Shown: positions 41,957 through 51,046, numbered from the stretch's first letter. The stretch: DNA of 64,000 nucleotides from JAOEGB01 sp041262585 (GCF_041262585.1 NZ_JBGCBZ010000003.1:248001-312000); one strand, 5' to 3'. Numbers and translations: made by a program. The notes: generated by a model from the sequence alone, not told the origin.

Positions 41957-44035
41957 TCAGATGAGGTCCAGGGGATCAATGTTCACACGCACCACGTCAG
42001 CCGCCTTGCGGGCGGACCGCACGCCGCTCGCCCCCTTCAGCACCTTGGCCAGGACCGGTCCCCGGTCGCGGGGCACCCGGACCATCGCGCGCTCCAGCCC
42101 TCCGTCGACCGGCACGGGGCCGAGGACCTGGGCGCCGTCGGGCAGCCGTGTGTCCGCCAGCATCTCCCTGACGGCCGCCGGGGGGCCGGTGAGCGTGGCC
42201 ATCCGGACCGCGGGCGGGAAGCCGAGCTCCGCCCGGTCGGCCAGCTCGCGCTCGGCGAAGGTGACCGGGTCCCAGCGCAGGAGCGCCTGCACGACGGAGA
42301 CCGCCGAGTCCGCCAGCACCACCACCTCGGCTCCGGGGCGGGCCAGCGCGGCGGCGTTCATCCAGCGCCGCAGCGCCTCCTCGGCCGCGCGCAGGTCGGG
42401 GCGGCCGAGGAGGGCCCACCCGTCCAGCAGCACGGCCGCCGAATAGCCGTCCTCCGGCACCGGCTCGGCCCCCGGCGTCGCCACGACCAGCGCGGGAGCC
42501 GTACCGACCGTGGCGAGGACGCCGTCCCGGCCGGAGGTCTTCACGGTGACCGAGGGGAAGGCGCGGCCCAGTTCCTCGGCGGTGCGGCGGGCGCCGACCA
42601 CGACGGCGCGCACCCGCGTGCCGCCGCACGACGGGCAGCGCCAGTCGCCGGCGATCCGGCCGCACCACCGGCAGTACGGCGCGGCGTGGCCGTTGCGCAG
42701 CGCGAGCGGCCCCGAGCACACCGGCCCCGGGAGGCGTTGGGCGCCGCATCGGGCGGGGGCGCGGCAGTGCTGGCAGGCGAGCGCGGGCAGGTAGCCCCTG
42801 CGCGGCACCTGGACGAGCACCGGACCGGTCTCCAGCCCGTGCCTGAGCGCCCGCCAGGCGAGGCTCGGCAGGCGGGCCGCGCGGGCCGCCTCGTCACGGG
42901 CCAGCTCGGCGTCGTCGCCCGCGGGACGGACGCGTGGCGCCTTGGCCCTCACCTCCTCGCGCGGCGGGACGAGCGGCCCGGCCCATCCCGACGCGACGAG
43001 CTGGGCCGCCTCGGCGGTGACCGCGTAGCCGCCGATCAGCATGCCCGCCTCGGCCCGGTGGGCGCGCAGCGCCAGCACCTCGCGGGCATGCGGGTACGGC
43101 GCGTGCCTGTCGGAGTGGACGTCGTCCCCGTCGTCCCAGATGACGGCCAGGCCCAGGTCCGCGACCGGGGCGAAGGCGGCGGCGCGGGTGCCGACCACCG
43201 CCCTGACCTCGCCGCGCAGGATCCTGAGCCAGCGGCGGTAGCGCTCGGCCGGTCCCAGCTCGGCGGTGATCGCGACATGGGGGGTGTCCCCGAGCGCCCG
43301 GGCGACGAGCGCCACGTCCTTGCCGTCGGGGACGACGGCCACCGCGCCGCGCCCGCTCGCCAGGGCCGCCCGGACGGCCGCCGCGATGGCCCGGGGCCAC
43401 GACGGGCCGCCCTCGCCGGTGCCGGGAAGGGCCGGCCAGACCGCTCTGGGTGACAGTCCCTCGGCGAGCGCGGTCAGGAACCGCTCCCCCGCCGGGTACG
43501 CCGCCCAGGCGTCACCGGACCACGTGACGGGACTCACGGAACCGGCCTCGGGGGCGGAGCCCTGCCCGGCGTCGGGCCTGGCCTCGGCCTCGACCCTCGC
43601 GTGGCGGGGCGGGACGGCCAGCCGGAGGACGTCGGACAGCGTCCCGGCGTAGCGGTCCGCCACGGCCCTCGCGAGCCCGGCGATCTCCGCCGTGAGGACC
43701 GGCTCGGGCGAGACGACCCGCTCCAGGAAGGCCAGCCGCCCCTGGTGCTCGCTGTCCGCCAGCCGTTCGAGGAGGAAGCCGTCGGCGAGCTGGCCGGCGA
43801 AGCGCACGCGCACGCGGCAGCCCGGCGCGGCGTCGGCGTCCATCGACGCCGGGACGAGGTAGTCGAACGGCCGGTCCAGGTGAGGCAGCGGGGTGTCCAC
43901 CACGACCCTCGCCACCGGCAGGTTCTCCGCCGCCGTCCGCGCCCCCTTCGCGGCGGAGGAGGTCGCCCGCGCGGCCCCCTCGGGCACCGGCAGGAGTTCC
44001 TCCTGAGGGTAAGGTGCGCTGGTCGGCTCGGTCAC
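41957..44035 (-). CDS. priA: Primosomal protein N' (PriA), degenerate helicase of actinobacterial type
   Basis: The 692-residue protein has a PriA-type N-terminal 3'-DNA-binding domain (ARVVVDTPLPHLDRPFDYLVP) and zinc-binding cysteines (CQHCRAPARC, YCRWCG, WRCPSCGGTRVR). The Walker A position reads SGRGAVAVVPDGKDVAL without GKT, and the DEAH-like position reads AVIWDDGDDVHSD. ATP-dependent unwinding is therefore doubtful, as is known for actinobacterial PriA. It probably still marks stalled forks for replisome reloading. The start is GTG 44035. Confidence 0.92.
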   Translation of the reverse strand: MTEPTSAPYPQEELLPVPEGAARATSSAAKGARTAAENLPVARVVVDTPLPHLDRPFDYLVPASMDADAAPGCRVRVRFAGQLADGFLLERLADSEHQGRLAFLERVVSPEPVLTAEIAGLARAVADRYAGTLSDVLRLAVPPRHARVEAEARPDAGQGSAPEAGSVSPVTWSGDAWAAYPAGERFLTALAEGLSPRAVWPALPGTGEGGPSWPRAIAAAVRAALASGRGAVAVVPDGKDVALVARALGDTPHVAITAELGPAERYRRWLRILRGEVRAVVGTRAAAFAPVADLGLAVIWDDGDDVHSDRHAPYPHAREVLALRAHRAEAGMLIGGYAVTAEAAQLVASGWAGPLVPPREEVRAKAPRVRPAGDDAELARDEAARAARLPSLAWRALRHGLETGPVLVQVPRRGYLPALACQHCRAPARCGAQRLPGPVCSGPLALRNGHAAPYCRWCGRIAGDWRCPSCGGTRVRAVVVGARRTAEELGRAFPSVTVKTSGRDGVLATVGTAPALVVATPGAEPVPEDGYSAAVLLDGWALLGRPDLRAAEEALRRWMNAAALARPGAEVVVLADSAVSVVQALLRWDPVTFAERELADRAELGFPPAVRMATLTGPPAAVREMLADTRLPDGAQVLGPVPVDGGLERAMVRVPRDRGPVLAKVLKGASGVRSARKAADVVRVNIDPLDLI

Positions 44036-44095
44036 GTCTACGTCCTACCAGACGCGGCAGTAAAGACGTGCACGGCTGGAGGGGTGGCGGAGGGG

Positions 44096-44767
44096 ATGAA
44101 GAGCGAGAACAGGGTCCCCGTCTGGCTGCGGGAGACCGAGGCGGAGGGGCGGTGGACGGCCGGCGCCGCGGTCCTCGTGGTGATCGCCATCCATCTGCTG
44201 CTGCACGACACTCTGAACATCGAGCCGTTCTGGGTGATGCCCGTGCTGGAGTCCGTTCTGCTCGTCGGGCTGATCGTGGCCAACCCGGTGACCTTCACCC
44301 GCGAGAGCCGCCTGATCCGCGTCGCGAGCCTCGGCCTGATCGGCGTCATCAGCGCGGCCAACGCCTGGCTCACCATCCGCGAGGTCGGCAGGCTGGTCAC
44401 CGGCAAGGAGCACGACGCGGTCCGGTTGCTCGCCACCGGGGTGGGCGTCTGGGTGATCAACGTCCTGATGTTCTCGCTCTGGTACTGGGAGCTCGACCGG
44501 GCCGGGCCGGTCGCCCGGTCGAAGGCCCGCGAGCCGTACCCGGACTTCCTGTTCCCGCAGATGACCGAGCATGACGTCACGCCGCCGAACTGGCGGCCCA
44601 CGTTCGCCGACTACCTCTACCTGGGCTTCACGAACTCGACCGCCTTCAGCCCCACGGACGTGATGCCGCTCAGCCGGTGGGCCAAGATCCTGATGATGCT
44701 CCAGTCATCGATATCCCTGGTCATCGTGGCCCTGGTCGTCGCCAGGGCCATCAACGTCCTCCAATGA
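44096..44767 (+). CDS. DUF1345 family membrane protein
   Basis: The protein (about 223 residues) has several helices (AAVLVVIAIHLLLHD, VMPVLESVLLVGLIVAN, LIGVISAANAWLTI, GVGVWVINVLMFSLWYWEL) and the C-terminal block FADYLYLGFTNSTAFSPTDVMPLSRWAKILMMLQSSISLVIVALVVARAINVL. That block resembles the pore region of two-helix potassium channels and is typical of DUF1345. The function is unproven. The start is ATG 44096 or GTG 44084; both have close GGAGG. It is divergent from priA and convergent with metK. Confidence 0.82.
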   Translation: MKSENRVPVWLRETEAEGRWTAGAAVLVVIAIHLLLHDTLNIEPFWVMPVLESVLLVGLIVANPVTFTRESRLIRVASLGLIGVISAANAWLTIREVGRLVTGKEHDAVRLLATGVGVWVINVLMFSLWYWELDRAGPVARSKAREPYPDFLFPQMTEHDVTPPNWRPTFADYLYLGFTNSTAFSPTDVMPLSRWAKILMMLQSSISLVIVALVVARAINVLQ

Positions 44768-44797
44768 AACGGCGCCCGCCGGGAGGCGGGCGCCGTT
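44768..44797. terminator. Bidirectional intrinsic terminator between DUF1345 gene and metK
   Basis: A perfect 13-bp stem, AACGGCGCCCGCC (44768-44780) with GGCGGGCGCCGTT (44785-44797), has a GGGA loop. It lies exactly between two convergent genes. Confidence 0.9.
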
Positions 44798-44815
44798 CGG
44801 ACGTTCCGGAGGCCG

Positions 44816-46003
44816 TCAGAGACCCGCGGCGGCGCGGAGCGCCTCGGCGCGGTCCGTGGACTCCCAGGAGACCCCGTCGCGGCCGAAGTGGCCGTAGGCG
44901 GCGGTCTCCGAGTAGATCGGGCGGAGCAGGTCGAGGTCGCGGATGATGGCGGCCGGGCGCAGGTCGAACGTCTGGAGCACGGCGTCCTGGATCGTGGCGA
45001 CCGGGACCTTCTCGGTGCCGAACGTCTCGACGAACAGGCCCACCGGCTGTGCCTTGCCGATGGCGTAGGCCACCTGCACCTCGCAGCGGTCGGCGAGCCC
45101 CGCCGCCACGACGTTCTTGGCGACCCAGCGCATGGCGTAAGCGGCCGAGCGGTCCACCTTCGACGGGTCCTTGCCCGAGAACGCGCCGCCGCCGTGCCGG
45201 GCCATGCCGCCGTAGGTGTCGATGATGATCTTACGGCCGGTGAGCCCGGCGTCGCCCATCGGGCCGCCGATCTCGAAGCGGCCGGTCGGGTTGACCAGGA
45301 GACGGTAGCCCTCGGTCTCGATCTCCAGGTCGGCGAGGACCGGCTCGACCACGTGCTCGCGGATGTCCGGCGTCAGCATCTCCTGGAGGTCGATCTCCGG
45401 GGCGTGCTGGGTGGAGACCACCACGGTGTCGAGGCGGACCGGCCGGTCGCCGTCGTACTCGATGGTGACCTGGGTCTTGCCGTCGGGACGCAGGTAGGGC
45501 ACGGTGCCGTTCTTGCGGACCTCGGACAGCCGCCGGGCCATCCGGTGGGCGAGCGTGATCGGCAGCGGCATGAGCTCGGGGGTCTCGCGGCACGCGTACC
45601 CGAACATCAGGCCCTGGTCTCCGGCGCCCTGGCGGTCGAAGTCGTCGACGCCCTCGCCCTCGCGGTGCTCGTAGGCGTCGTCGACGCCCTGGGCGATGTC
45701 GGGCGACTGGGCGCCGATGGACACCGAGACGCCGCAGGAGGCGCCGTCGAAGCCCTTGTGGGACGCGTCGTAGCCGATCTCCAGGATCTTCTCCCGGATC
45801 AGGGCGGGGATGTCGATGTAGGTCTCCGTCGTCACCTCGCCGGCGACGTGGACCTGGCCAGTAGTGATCAGCGTCTCGACGGCGACCCGGCTCTTGGGGT
45901 CGTCCTTGAGCATGGCGTCGAGAATCGCGTCACTGATCTGGTCGGCGATCTTGTCCGGGTGGCCCTCGGTAACCGACTCGGAGGTGAACAGGCGACGGGA
46001 CAA
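44816..46003 (-). CDS. metK: S-adenosylmethionine synthetase
   Basis: The 395-residue enzyme has the family signatures FTSESVTEGHPDKIADQISDAILD, GAGDQGLMFGYA and GGGAFSGKDPSKVDRSAAY. It makes SAM from methionine and ATP. The start appears to be TTG 46003 (TTG TCC CGT), with GAGGAG nine bases upstream; no ATG or GTG lies nearby in frame. A clear terminator follows it. Confidence 0.96.
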   Translation of the reverse strand: MSRRLFTSESVTEGHPDKIADQISDAILDAMLKDDPKSRVAVETLITTGQVHVAGEVTTETYIDIPALIREKILEIGYDASHKGFDGASCGVSVSIGAQSPDIAQGVDDAYEHREGEGVDDFDRQGAGDQGLMFGYACRETPELMPLPITLAHRMARRLSEVRKNGTVPYLRPDGKTQVTIEYDGDRPVRLDTVVVSTQHAPEIDLQEMLTPDIREHVVEPVLADLEIETEGYRLLVNPTGRFEIGGPMGDAGLTGRKIIIDTYGGMARHGGGAFSGKDPSKVDRSAAYAMRWVAKNVVAAGLADRCEVQVAYAIGKAQPVGLFVETFGTEKVPVATIQDAVLQTFDLRPAAIIRDLDLLRPIYSETAAYGHFGRDGVSWESTDRAEALRAAAGL

Positions 46004-46188
46004 CTCAGTGGCTCCTCATGCAGCGGCTGCTGACGTTAGAGAATGGCCGGCGATAGCGCTCTACCGGCGGCCACTCCAATGCTGAGGCGAGTCTAACCTC
46101 ACCCGGTGTGGCGTCGCGAAACCGTCCGAATTCCGGGCGGCCGGTGAGCCCTTCGCGGGGTGGATCGATTCGGGTTCCGGACATGGCA
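46004..46188 (-). other. metK leader region
   Basis: This 185-bp space precedes metK. An imperfect stem with arms TGGCCGCCGGT and ATCGCCGGCCA sits about 40 bases before the start on the minus strand. TTAGACT near 46094 may be a -10. I compared it by eye with SAM-riboswitch cores and see no convincing match. Confidence 0.4.
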
Positions 46189-46563
46189 TCACAGATCCGG
46201 CAGGGGGTCGCGTGGCAGATCACCCGGCGAGAACGCCTCCGCGTCGGCCGCCGCGACGACCGCGATGTATTCGTCGTCCACTTCGTACACCGTCCCCCCG
46301 AGTTCGATCGTCGGCGAGCCGCGGTGCTCGACCGGCCCCAGGCGGGTGCGGCGCGGGTAGGTGGCCCACACGCCGGACGGCTCGTTGCGGGTGAACATCT
46401 TGGTGGAGAAGAGGGTGATCGACCGGTCGGTGACCACGACGAGAAAGGGGGCCGTGTGCGGAGGTCCCAGCGACAGCGCGGGGAAGACATAGCGGATGTC
46501 CTCCCCGGGACGGAGCAACGCCCGGCAGCGCTCCCTGATCGCGGCGGACACCGGCATGACCAT
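46189..46563 (-). CDS. Small uncharacterised protein
   Basis: This is a 124-residue soluble protein (LLRPGEDIRYVFPALSLGPPHTAPFLVVVTDRSITLFSTKMFTRNEPSGVWATYPR...). The pattern of an all-beta segment with VVTDRSITLF resembles small PH-like domains of actinobacteria, but I would not assign it. It lies 30 bp downstream of coaBC on the same strand and 186 bp upstream of metK. Confidence 0.7.
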   Translation of the reverse strand: MVMPVSAAIRERCRALLRPGEDIRYVFPALSLGPPHTAPFLVVVTDRSITLFSTKMFTRNEPSGVWATYPRRTRLGPVEHRGSPTIELGGTVYEVDDEYIAVVAAADAEAFSPGDLPRDPLPDL

Positions 46564-46593
46564 CGCTCCCTCGCGGCACGGTCAGCGACACGG

Positions 46594-47793
46594 TCAGGCG
46601 AGGCGCGCCGCCACCAGGTCCCAGACTACGTCGGCGAGATCCTCTTTGGGACCCCTGGGAATCTCGACGGGCTCGCCGTCCGCCACGAGGACGACGGCGG
46701 CGTTGTCCGGCGTCCCGAACGCGAGGTTGTCCCCCACCTCGTTCACCACGAGGAGGTCGCAGCCCTTGCGCTCCAGCTTGGCCCGCCCGTTGTTCAGAAC
46801 GTCGTCGGTTTCGGCGGCGAAGCCCACGATCACCCTCGGGTACGGCTCTCGCCCGGCTCGGCGATTCTCGCCAAGCTCGCCCAGCACGTCCGGATTTTTC
46901 ACCAGATGGATCGGGTCGGGCTCGGCCGAGGACTTCTTGATCTTCGTGTCGCTCTGCCGTACGGGCCGGAAGTCGGCGACGGCGGCGGCCATCACGACGG
47001 CGTCGGCGTGGTCGGCGGCGGCGAGGACGGCCTCGCGGAGCTGCCGGGCGGACTCGACCCGGACGACCTTCGCGCCGGCCGGGTCCGGCAGCGCGACATT
47101 GGCCGACACGAGCGTGACCTCCGCGCCGCGGGCGACGGCCGTGCGCGCGAGCGCGTAGCCCTGCAGTCCCGACGATCTGTTGCCGATGAAGCGGACCGGG
47201 TCGATGGCCTCGCGGGTCCCGCCGGCGGAGACGACCACGTGCCGCCCGGCGAGGTCGAGGGCGCGGGCCGACAGCACCCTGCGGCAGACCTCGAAGATCT
47301 CCGGCGGGTCGGGCAGCCGTCCGGGGCCGGTGTCGGCGCCCGTGAGCCTCCCGACTGCGGGGTCGATCACGATCGCGCCGCGCTCGCGGAGCGTCGCGAC
47401 GTTGGCGCGGGTCGCGGGGTGCTCCCACATCTCCGTGTGCATCGCCGGGGCGAACACCACCGGGCAGCGCGCCGTCAGCAGCGTGTTCGTCAGCAGGTCG
47501 TTGGCGAGGCCGTGGGCGGCCCTGGCGAGCACGTCGGCCGTCGCGGGCGCGACCACCACGAGGTCCGCGTTCTGCCCGATGCGGACGTGCGGGACCTCGT
47601 GGACCGACTCCCACACCTCGGTGGTGACGGGGTTGCCGGACAGCGCGGCCCAGGTGGGCTCGCCGACGAACCGCAGCGCGTCCCTGGTCGGGACGACGCG
47701 GACGTCATGGCCGGACTCGGTGAACAGCCGAAGCAGCTCGCACGACTTGTAGACCGCGATGCCCGCGCTGACCCCCAGGACCACCGCGCTCAT
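46594..47793 (-). CDS. coaBC: Phosphopantothenoylcysteine synthetase/decarboxylase
   Basis: The 399-residue bifunctional enzyme has an N-terminal flavoprotein decarboxylase (VLGVSAGIAVYKSCELLRLF; active-site His in VPHVRIGQNADLVVVAPATADVLA) and a C-terminal CTP-dependent synthetase (VVVSAGGTREAIDPVRFIGNRSSGLQGYALA; AAAVADFRP; KIKK). It performs two steps of coenzyme A synthesis. It follows rpoZ in the usual actinobacterial order gmk-rpoZ-coaBC-metK. Confidence 0.95.
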   Translation of the reverse strand: MSAVVLGVSAGIAVYKSCELLRLFTESGHDVRVVPTRDALRFVGEPTWAALSGNPVTTEVWESVHEVPHVRIGQNADLVVVAPATADVLARAAHGLANDLLTNTLLTARCPVVFAPAMHTEMWEHPATRANVATLRERGAIVIDPAVGRLTGADTGPGRLPDPPEIFEVCRRVLSARALDLAGRHVVVSAGGTREAIDPVRFIGNRSSGLQGYALARTAVARGAEVTLVSANVALPDPAGAKVVRVESARQLREAVLAAADHADAVVMAAAVADFRPVRQSDTKIKKSSAEPDPIHLVKNPDVLGELGENRRAGREPYPRVIVGFAAETDDVLNNGRAKLERKGCDLLVVNEVGDNLAFGTPDNAAVVLVADGEPVEIPRGPKEDLADVVWDLVAARLA

Positions 47794-47831
47794 GTCAGCG
47801 CCATGCCGCGCGGCGCGCGAGCGCCATCAGC

Positions 47832-48095
47832 TCAGCCCTCGATGGGCTCGGAGGTGAGAAGGCCCTCGCTGACCTCGCGCAGGGCGATGGACAGCGGCTT
47901 CTCCTGGGCGTGGGTCTCCACGAGCGGGCCGACGTACTCCAGCAGGCCCTCGCCGAGCTGGGAGTAGTAGGCGTTGATCTGGCGCGCGCGCTTCGCGCCC
48001 ATGATCACCAGGCTGTACTTGCTGTCGACGATGTCGAGCAGTGAGTCGATGGACGGGTTGGTGATGCCTTCGGCGTAGGCGGCGCTGCTTGCCAC
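47832..48095 (-). CDS. rpoZ: RNA polymerase omega subunit
   Basis: This is an 87-residue omega subunit with the conserved core NPSIDSLLDIVDSKYSLVIMGAKRARQINAYYSQ and the actinobacterial C-terminus KPLSIALREVSEGLLT. It stabilises the beta-prime subunit. It begins 12 bp after gmk. Confidence 0.95.
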   Translation of the reverse strand: MASSAAYAEGITNPSIDSLLDIVDSKYSLVIMGAKRARQINAYYSQLGEGLLEYVGPLVETHAQEKPLSIALREVSEGLLTSEPIEG

Positions 48096-48107
48096 GTGTG
48101 ATTTCCC

Positions 48108-48755
48108 CTAGCTAGGTGAACGTCCCATCAAGGTTATCAGCCGATGGCACACGTCCTTGACGGATGTGTTGACCAGTGTGAGGTCGAATTCCTTCTCGGC
48201 GGCCAGCTCGACCCGCCCGGCCTCCAGCCGGCGGGCGATGACGTCGGGGGGCTCGGTGCCCCGGCCGCGCAGCCGCCGCTCCAGTTCCTCCCAGCTCGGC
48301 GGGGCCAGGAAGACGAGCAGGGCCTCGGGCATGCTGCCACGGACCTGCCGCGCGCCCTGGAGGTCGATCTCCAGCAGCGTCGGCACACCGGCCGTGAGCC
48401 GTTCCAGCACGGGGGCGCGGGGCGTCCCGTACCGGTTGCCGGCGAACTCGGCCCACTCCAGGAGCTCCCCTGAGGCGGCCAGCCGGTCGAACTCGGCGTC
48501 GTCGGTGAAGTAGTACTCCACGCCGTGCGTCTCACCCGGACGTGGTTTCCGGGTTGTCACCGAGACCGACAGCCACACCTCGGGGTGTGACCGCCGGAGC
48601 TCGGCGACGACCGTGGACTTCCCGACACCCGACGGGCCGGAGAGGACCGTCAGGCGCCGGTTCTGAGGCATGGAGTCACCGCCACGTGTCCCGGACCCGC
48701 TGGAAGCGGCTGCCTGGTGGGCCCGATCCGCAGCGGACCAGGACATGTCGGTCAC
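48108..48755 (-). CDS. gmk: Guanylate kinase
   Basis: The 215-residue kinase has P-loop LSGPSGVGKSTVV, the GMP-binding segment SVSVTTRKPRPGETHGVEYYF and LLEIDLQGARQV. It phosphorylates GMP to GDP. The start is uncertain: GTG 48755 gives a 28-residue non-conserved lead, while ATG 48671 (MPQNRRLTVLSGPSG) matches the usual start. It follows mihF. Confidence 0.94.
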   Translation of the reverse strand: MTDMSWSAADRAHQAAASSGSGTRGGDSMPQNRRLTVLSGPSGVGKSTVVAELRRSHPEVWLSVSVTTRKPRPGETHGVEYYFTDDAEFDRLAASGELLEWAEFAGNRYGTPRAPVLERLTAGVPTLLEIDLQGARQVRGSMPEALLVFLAPPSWEELERRLRGRGTEPPDVIARRLEAGRVELAAEKEFDLTLVNTSVKDVCHRLITLMGRSPS

Positions 48756-48793
48756 TCCGTACCCCCGTGATACTTGCTCGTGCGAAGCCGAGA

Positions 48794-49117
48794 TCAGCTC
48801 TCGGCGCCGCCGAACTCACGCTCCAAGGACGCGCGCTGGTTGGCGCCGAGACCCCGCACACGGCGGGACTCGGCGATACCAAGGCGCTCCATGAGCTGCT
48901 TGGCGCGGACCTTGCCGACGCCAGGGAGCGACTCCAGCAGAGCCGAGACCTTCATCTTGCCGATGACGTCGTCGGTCTGCCCATCCTTCAGCACCTCAGC
49001 CAGAGAAACCGCGCCGTGCTTGAGCCGGTTCTTGACCTCGGCACGCTCCTTGCGTGCCTTGGCAGCCTTCTCAAGAGCTGCGGCGCGCTGCTCGGGGGTT
49101 AGGGGAGGAAGAGCCAC
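48794..49117 (-). CDS. mihF: Integration host factor, actinobacterial type (mIHF)
   Basis: The 107-residue nucleoid protein ALPPLTPEQRAAALEKAAKARKERAEVKNRLKHGAVSL...LLESLPGVGKVRAKQLMERLGIAESRRVRGLG is the actinobacterial sIHF/mIHF, unrelated to enterobacterial IHF. It has a long basic N-terminal helix and a helix-hairpin-helix (LPGVGKVRA) that bends DNA. It occupies its usual place between pyrF and gmk. Confidence 0.95.
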   Translation of the reverse strand: MALPPLTPEQRAAALEKAAKARKERAEVKNRLKHGAVSLAEVLKDGQTDDVIGKMKVSALLESLPGVGKVRAKQLMERLGIAESRRVRGLGANQRASLEREFGGAES

Positions 49118-49333
49118 GCCGGGTCACCTCGAATTTCTGTCGATGTACTCGGACGGGAGGGGAAACTAGCTGGTCTATGCCCCATCAGGCAACGTCAAGG
49201 CCTGTTTCTGTGCCTACAAAATTGATTCTACTACTTCCGGTAATGGAAAAGTCACGCTTTGTCTACGAAAACCGCTCCATCAGCCATCTAACCGAGCGGC
49301 ACTCGGAATCCCCCATTCGTCCCCGATTCGCGC
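49118..49333 (-). other. mihF upstream region, AT-rich
   Basis: This 216-bp gap between pyrF and mihF has a stretch (about 49190-49300) much more AT-rich than its surroundings, as expected for a strong promoter zone. On the minus strand TTGACG (near 49195) is a -35 candidate with TAGACC 15 bp downstream, a short spacing, so I do not fix the promoter. Confidence 0.4.
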
Positions 49334-50035
49334 TCAGGTGAGGCTCACCCGGCGGAGAGCGGCGGCTATCCCGGCGGCGGCCGCGCCGGGGTCGGCGGAC
49401 CCCGTGATCGGCCGGCCGATGACGAGAAGATCGGCCCCGTGGCTCAGGGCGTCCTCGGGAGTCGCTACTCTTGCTTGATCCTGAGTGTCGGCGCCGGCGG
49501 GCCGCACGCCCGGGGTGATGAGCGTGATGCCGGGGCCGACCTCTGCCCGCACCGCGGCGACCTCGCGCGGTGAGCAGACCAGCGCCTGGGCTCCGGCGCC
49601 CACGGCGACGGCGGCCATCCGGCGCACGGCGTCGTCCGGGGGGCCCTGGATGCCGATGGCGGCCAGATCGGCCTCTGAGAGCGACGTGAGAAGCGTCACG
49701 GCCGCGATCTGGGTGTTGGGGGCCGCCTCCACGGCCGCCTGGATCATCGCGGGTCCACCGGCCGCGTGGACGGTCAGGATGGCGGGCTTCAGCCGGGAGA
49801 CGGCACGGGCGGCCGCCGCCACGGTGTTGGGGATGTCATGGAGCTTCAGGTCCAGGAAGACATGCACGCCGCTCGCGCCGCGCACCGACGCGATGACGTC
49901 GGGCCCGTAGCGGAGGTAGAGCTCCAGCCCCACCTTCACGGTGGAGACGTGGGGCGTCACCAGGCTCGCCCAGCGGGCCGCGGTCTCCAGGTCGGGCGCG
50001 TCCAAGGCCACGGCGATGGGAGCGGGCGTCGTCAC
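49334..50035 (-). CDS. pyrF: Orotidine 5'-phosphate decarboxylase
   Basis: The 233-residue TIM barrel has APIAVALDAPDLETA, the catalytic D-x-K-x-x-D motif in FLDLKLHDIPNTVA, and LITPGVRPAGADTQDQ with VIGRPITGSADPG for phosphate binding. It makes UMP. GTG 50035 overlaps the pyrD stop (GTGA). Last gene of the pyrimidine run. Confidence 0.96.
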   Translation of the reverse strand: MTTPAPIAVALDAPDLETAARWASLVTPHVSTVKVGLELYLRYGPDVIASVRGASGVHVFLDLKLHDIPNTVAAAARAVSRLKPAILTVHAAGGPAMIQAAVEAAPNTQIAAVTLLTSLSEADLAAIGIQGPPDDAVRRMAAVAVGAGAQALVCSPREVAAVRAEVGPGITLITPGVRPAGADTQDQARVATPEDALSHGADLLVIGRPITGSADPGAAAAGIAAALRRVSLT

Positions 50036-51006
50036 AGGGAACTCTCCTCCAGATCGGTTCTGTTGCGGGGTGCGGACCCCGGGGGACGGTGGGCCAGCCC
50101 CACGGCGTCGGCCAGGCGGTCGAAGCCGCGCTCCTGGAGAAGCTCCTCGAGCTCCCTGAGGATGCGCGGGCAGGCGTACGGGTCCTGGAACAGGGCGGTG
50201 CCCACGGCGACGGCGCAGGCGCCGGCCAGGATGAGCTCCAGCGCGTCCCTGCCGGTCGTCACGCCGCCCATGCCGACGATCGGGACCCCCGGTAGGGCCG
50301 CGTGGACCTGCCAGACGCAGCGGACCGCCAGGGGCCGTACTGCGGGGCCGGACAGGCCGCCGGTCCCGGCCGCGAGCGAGGGCCGCATGGTGTCCACGTC
50401 GATGCTCATGCCGACCGGCGTGTTGATCATCGCGAGCGCGTCGGCCCCGCCGTCGACGCACGAGCGCGCGACCGCGACGATGTCGGCGACGTCGGGGGCG
50501 AGCTTGGCGATCACCGGGACGTCGTACCGCGTCGCCGCGCGCACCGACGCGACGACCTCGGCGGCCGCGGACCCGTCCCGGGCGAAGACCCTGCCGCGGT
50601 CCTCGACGTTCGGGCAGGACAGGTTGATCTCGACGGCGGCCACCCCCGGGGCGTCGGCGAGCCGCCGTGCGAGCGCGGTGTACTCGGCGACCGTGCCGCC
50701 GCCGATGGAGACCACGGTCCGCGCGCCCCGCTCGGCCAGCCAGGGCAGCTCCTGCTCCAGGAACGCGTCGACGCCGGGGCCCTGGAGGCCCACGGCGTTC
50801 AGCAGTCCCGACGGCGTCTCGGCCATCCGGGGCGTCGGCCGCCCGGCCCGGGGAGCCATGGTGATCGACCGGGTGACGAACGCGCCGAGCCGCATGACGT
50901 CGTAGAACTGCGCCAGCTCGCGGCCGGTGCCCCCGCATCCGGAGGCCGTCATGACCGGGTTGGGCAGCTCGACATGGGCGAGGTAGCTCCGCAGGTCAAC
51001 CGCTAT
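50032..51006 (-). CDS. pyrD: Dihydroorotate dehydrogenase, class 1B catalytic subunit, with apparent ATA start
   Basis: This class 1B enzyme shows TASGCGGTGRELAQFYD, ITMAPRAGRPTPRMAETPSGLLNAVGLQGPGVDAFL, INLSCPNV (active-site Cys) and VGMGGVTTGRDALE. It oxidises dihydroorotate together with PyrK. The first canonical start in frame is ATG 50952, but that loses the conserved N-terminal strand. The frame upstream reads AVDLRSYLAHVELPNPV, and at 51006-51004 ATA stands where homologues have a start, six bases after GAGGTGA. No ATG, GTG or TTG lies between the preceding in-frame TGA and 50952. Confidence 0.9.
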   Translation of the reverse strand: MAVDLRSYLAHVELPNPVMTASGCGGTGRELAQFYDVMRLGAFVTRSITMAPRAGRPTPRMAETPSGLLNAVGLQGPGVDAFLEQELPWLAERGARTVVSIGGGTVAEYTALARRLADAPGVAAVEINLSCPNVEDRGRVFARDGSAAAEVVASVRAATRYDVPVIAKLAPDVADIVAVARSCVDGGADALAMINTPVGMSIDVDTMRPSLAAGTGGLSGPAVRPLAVRCVWQVHAALPGVPIVGMGGVTTGRDALELILAGACAVAVGTALFQDPYACPRILRELEELLQERGFDRLADAVGLAHRPPGSAPRNRTDLEESSL

Positions 51007-51046
51007 GGCCGCTCACCTCGCCCCGCCCTGTCCGCCGGAGGCCCGC

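Noticed and set aside
46004..46188. SAM riboswitch in front of metK
   Set aside because: Only an imperfect stem is visible; none of the conserved SAM aptamer cores could be aligned by eye.
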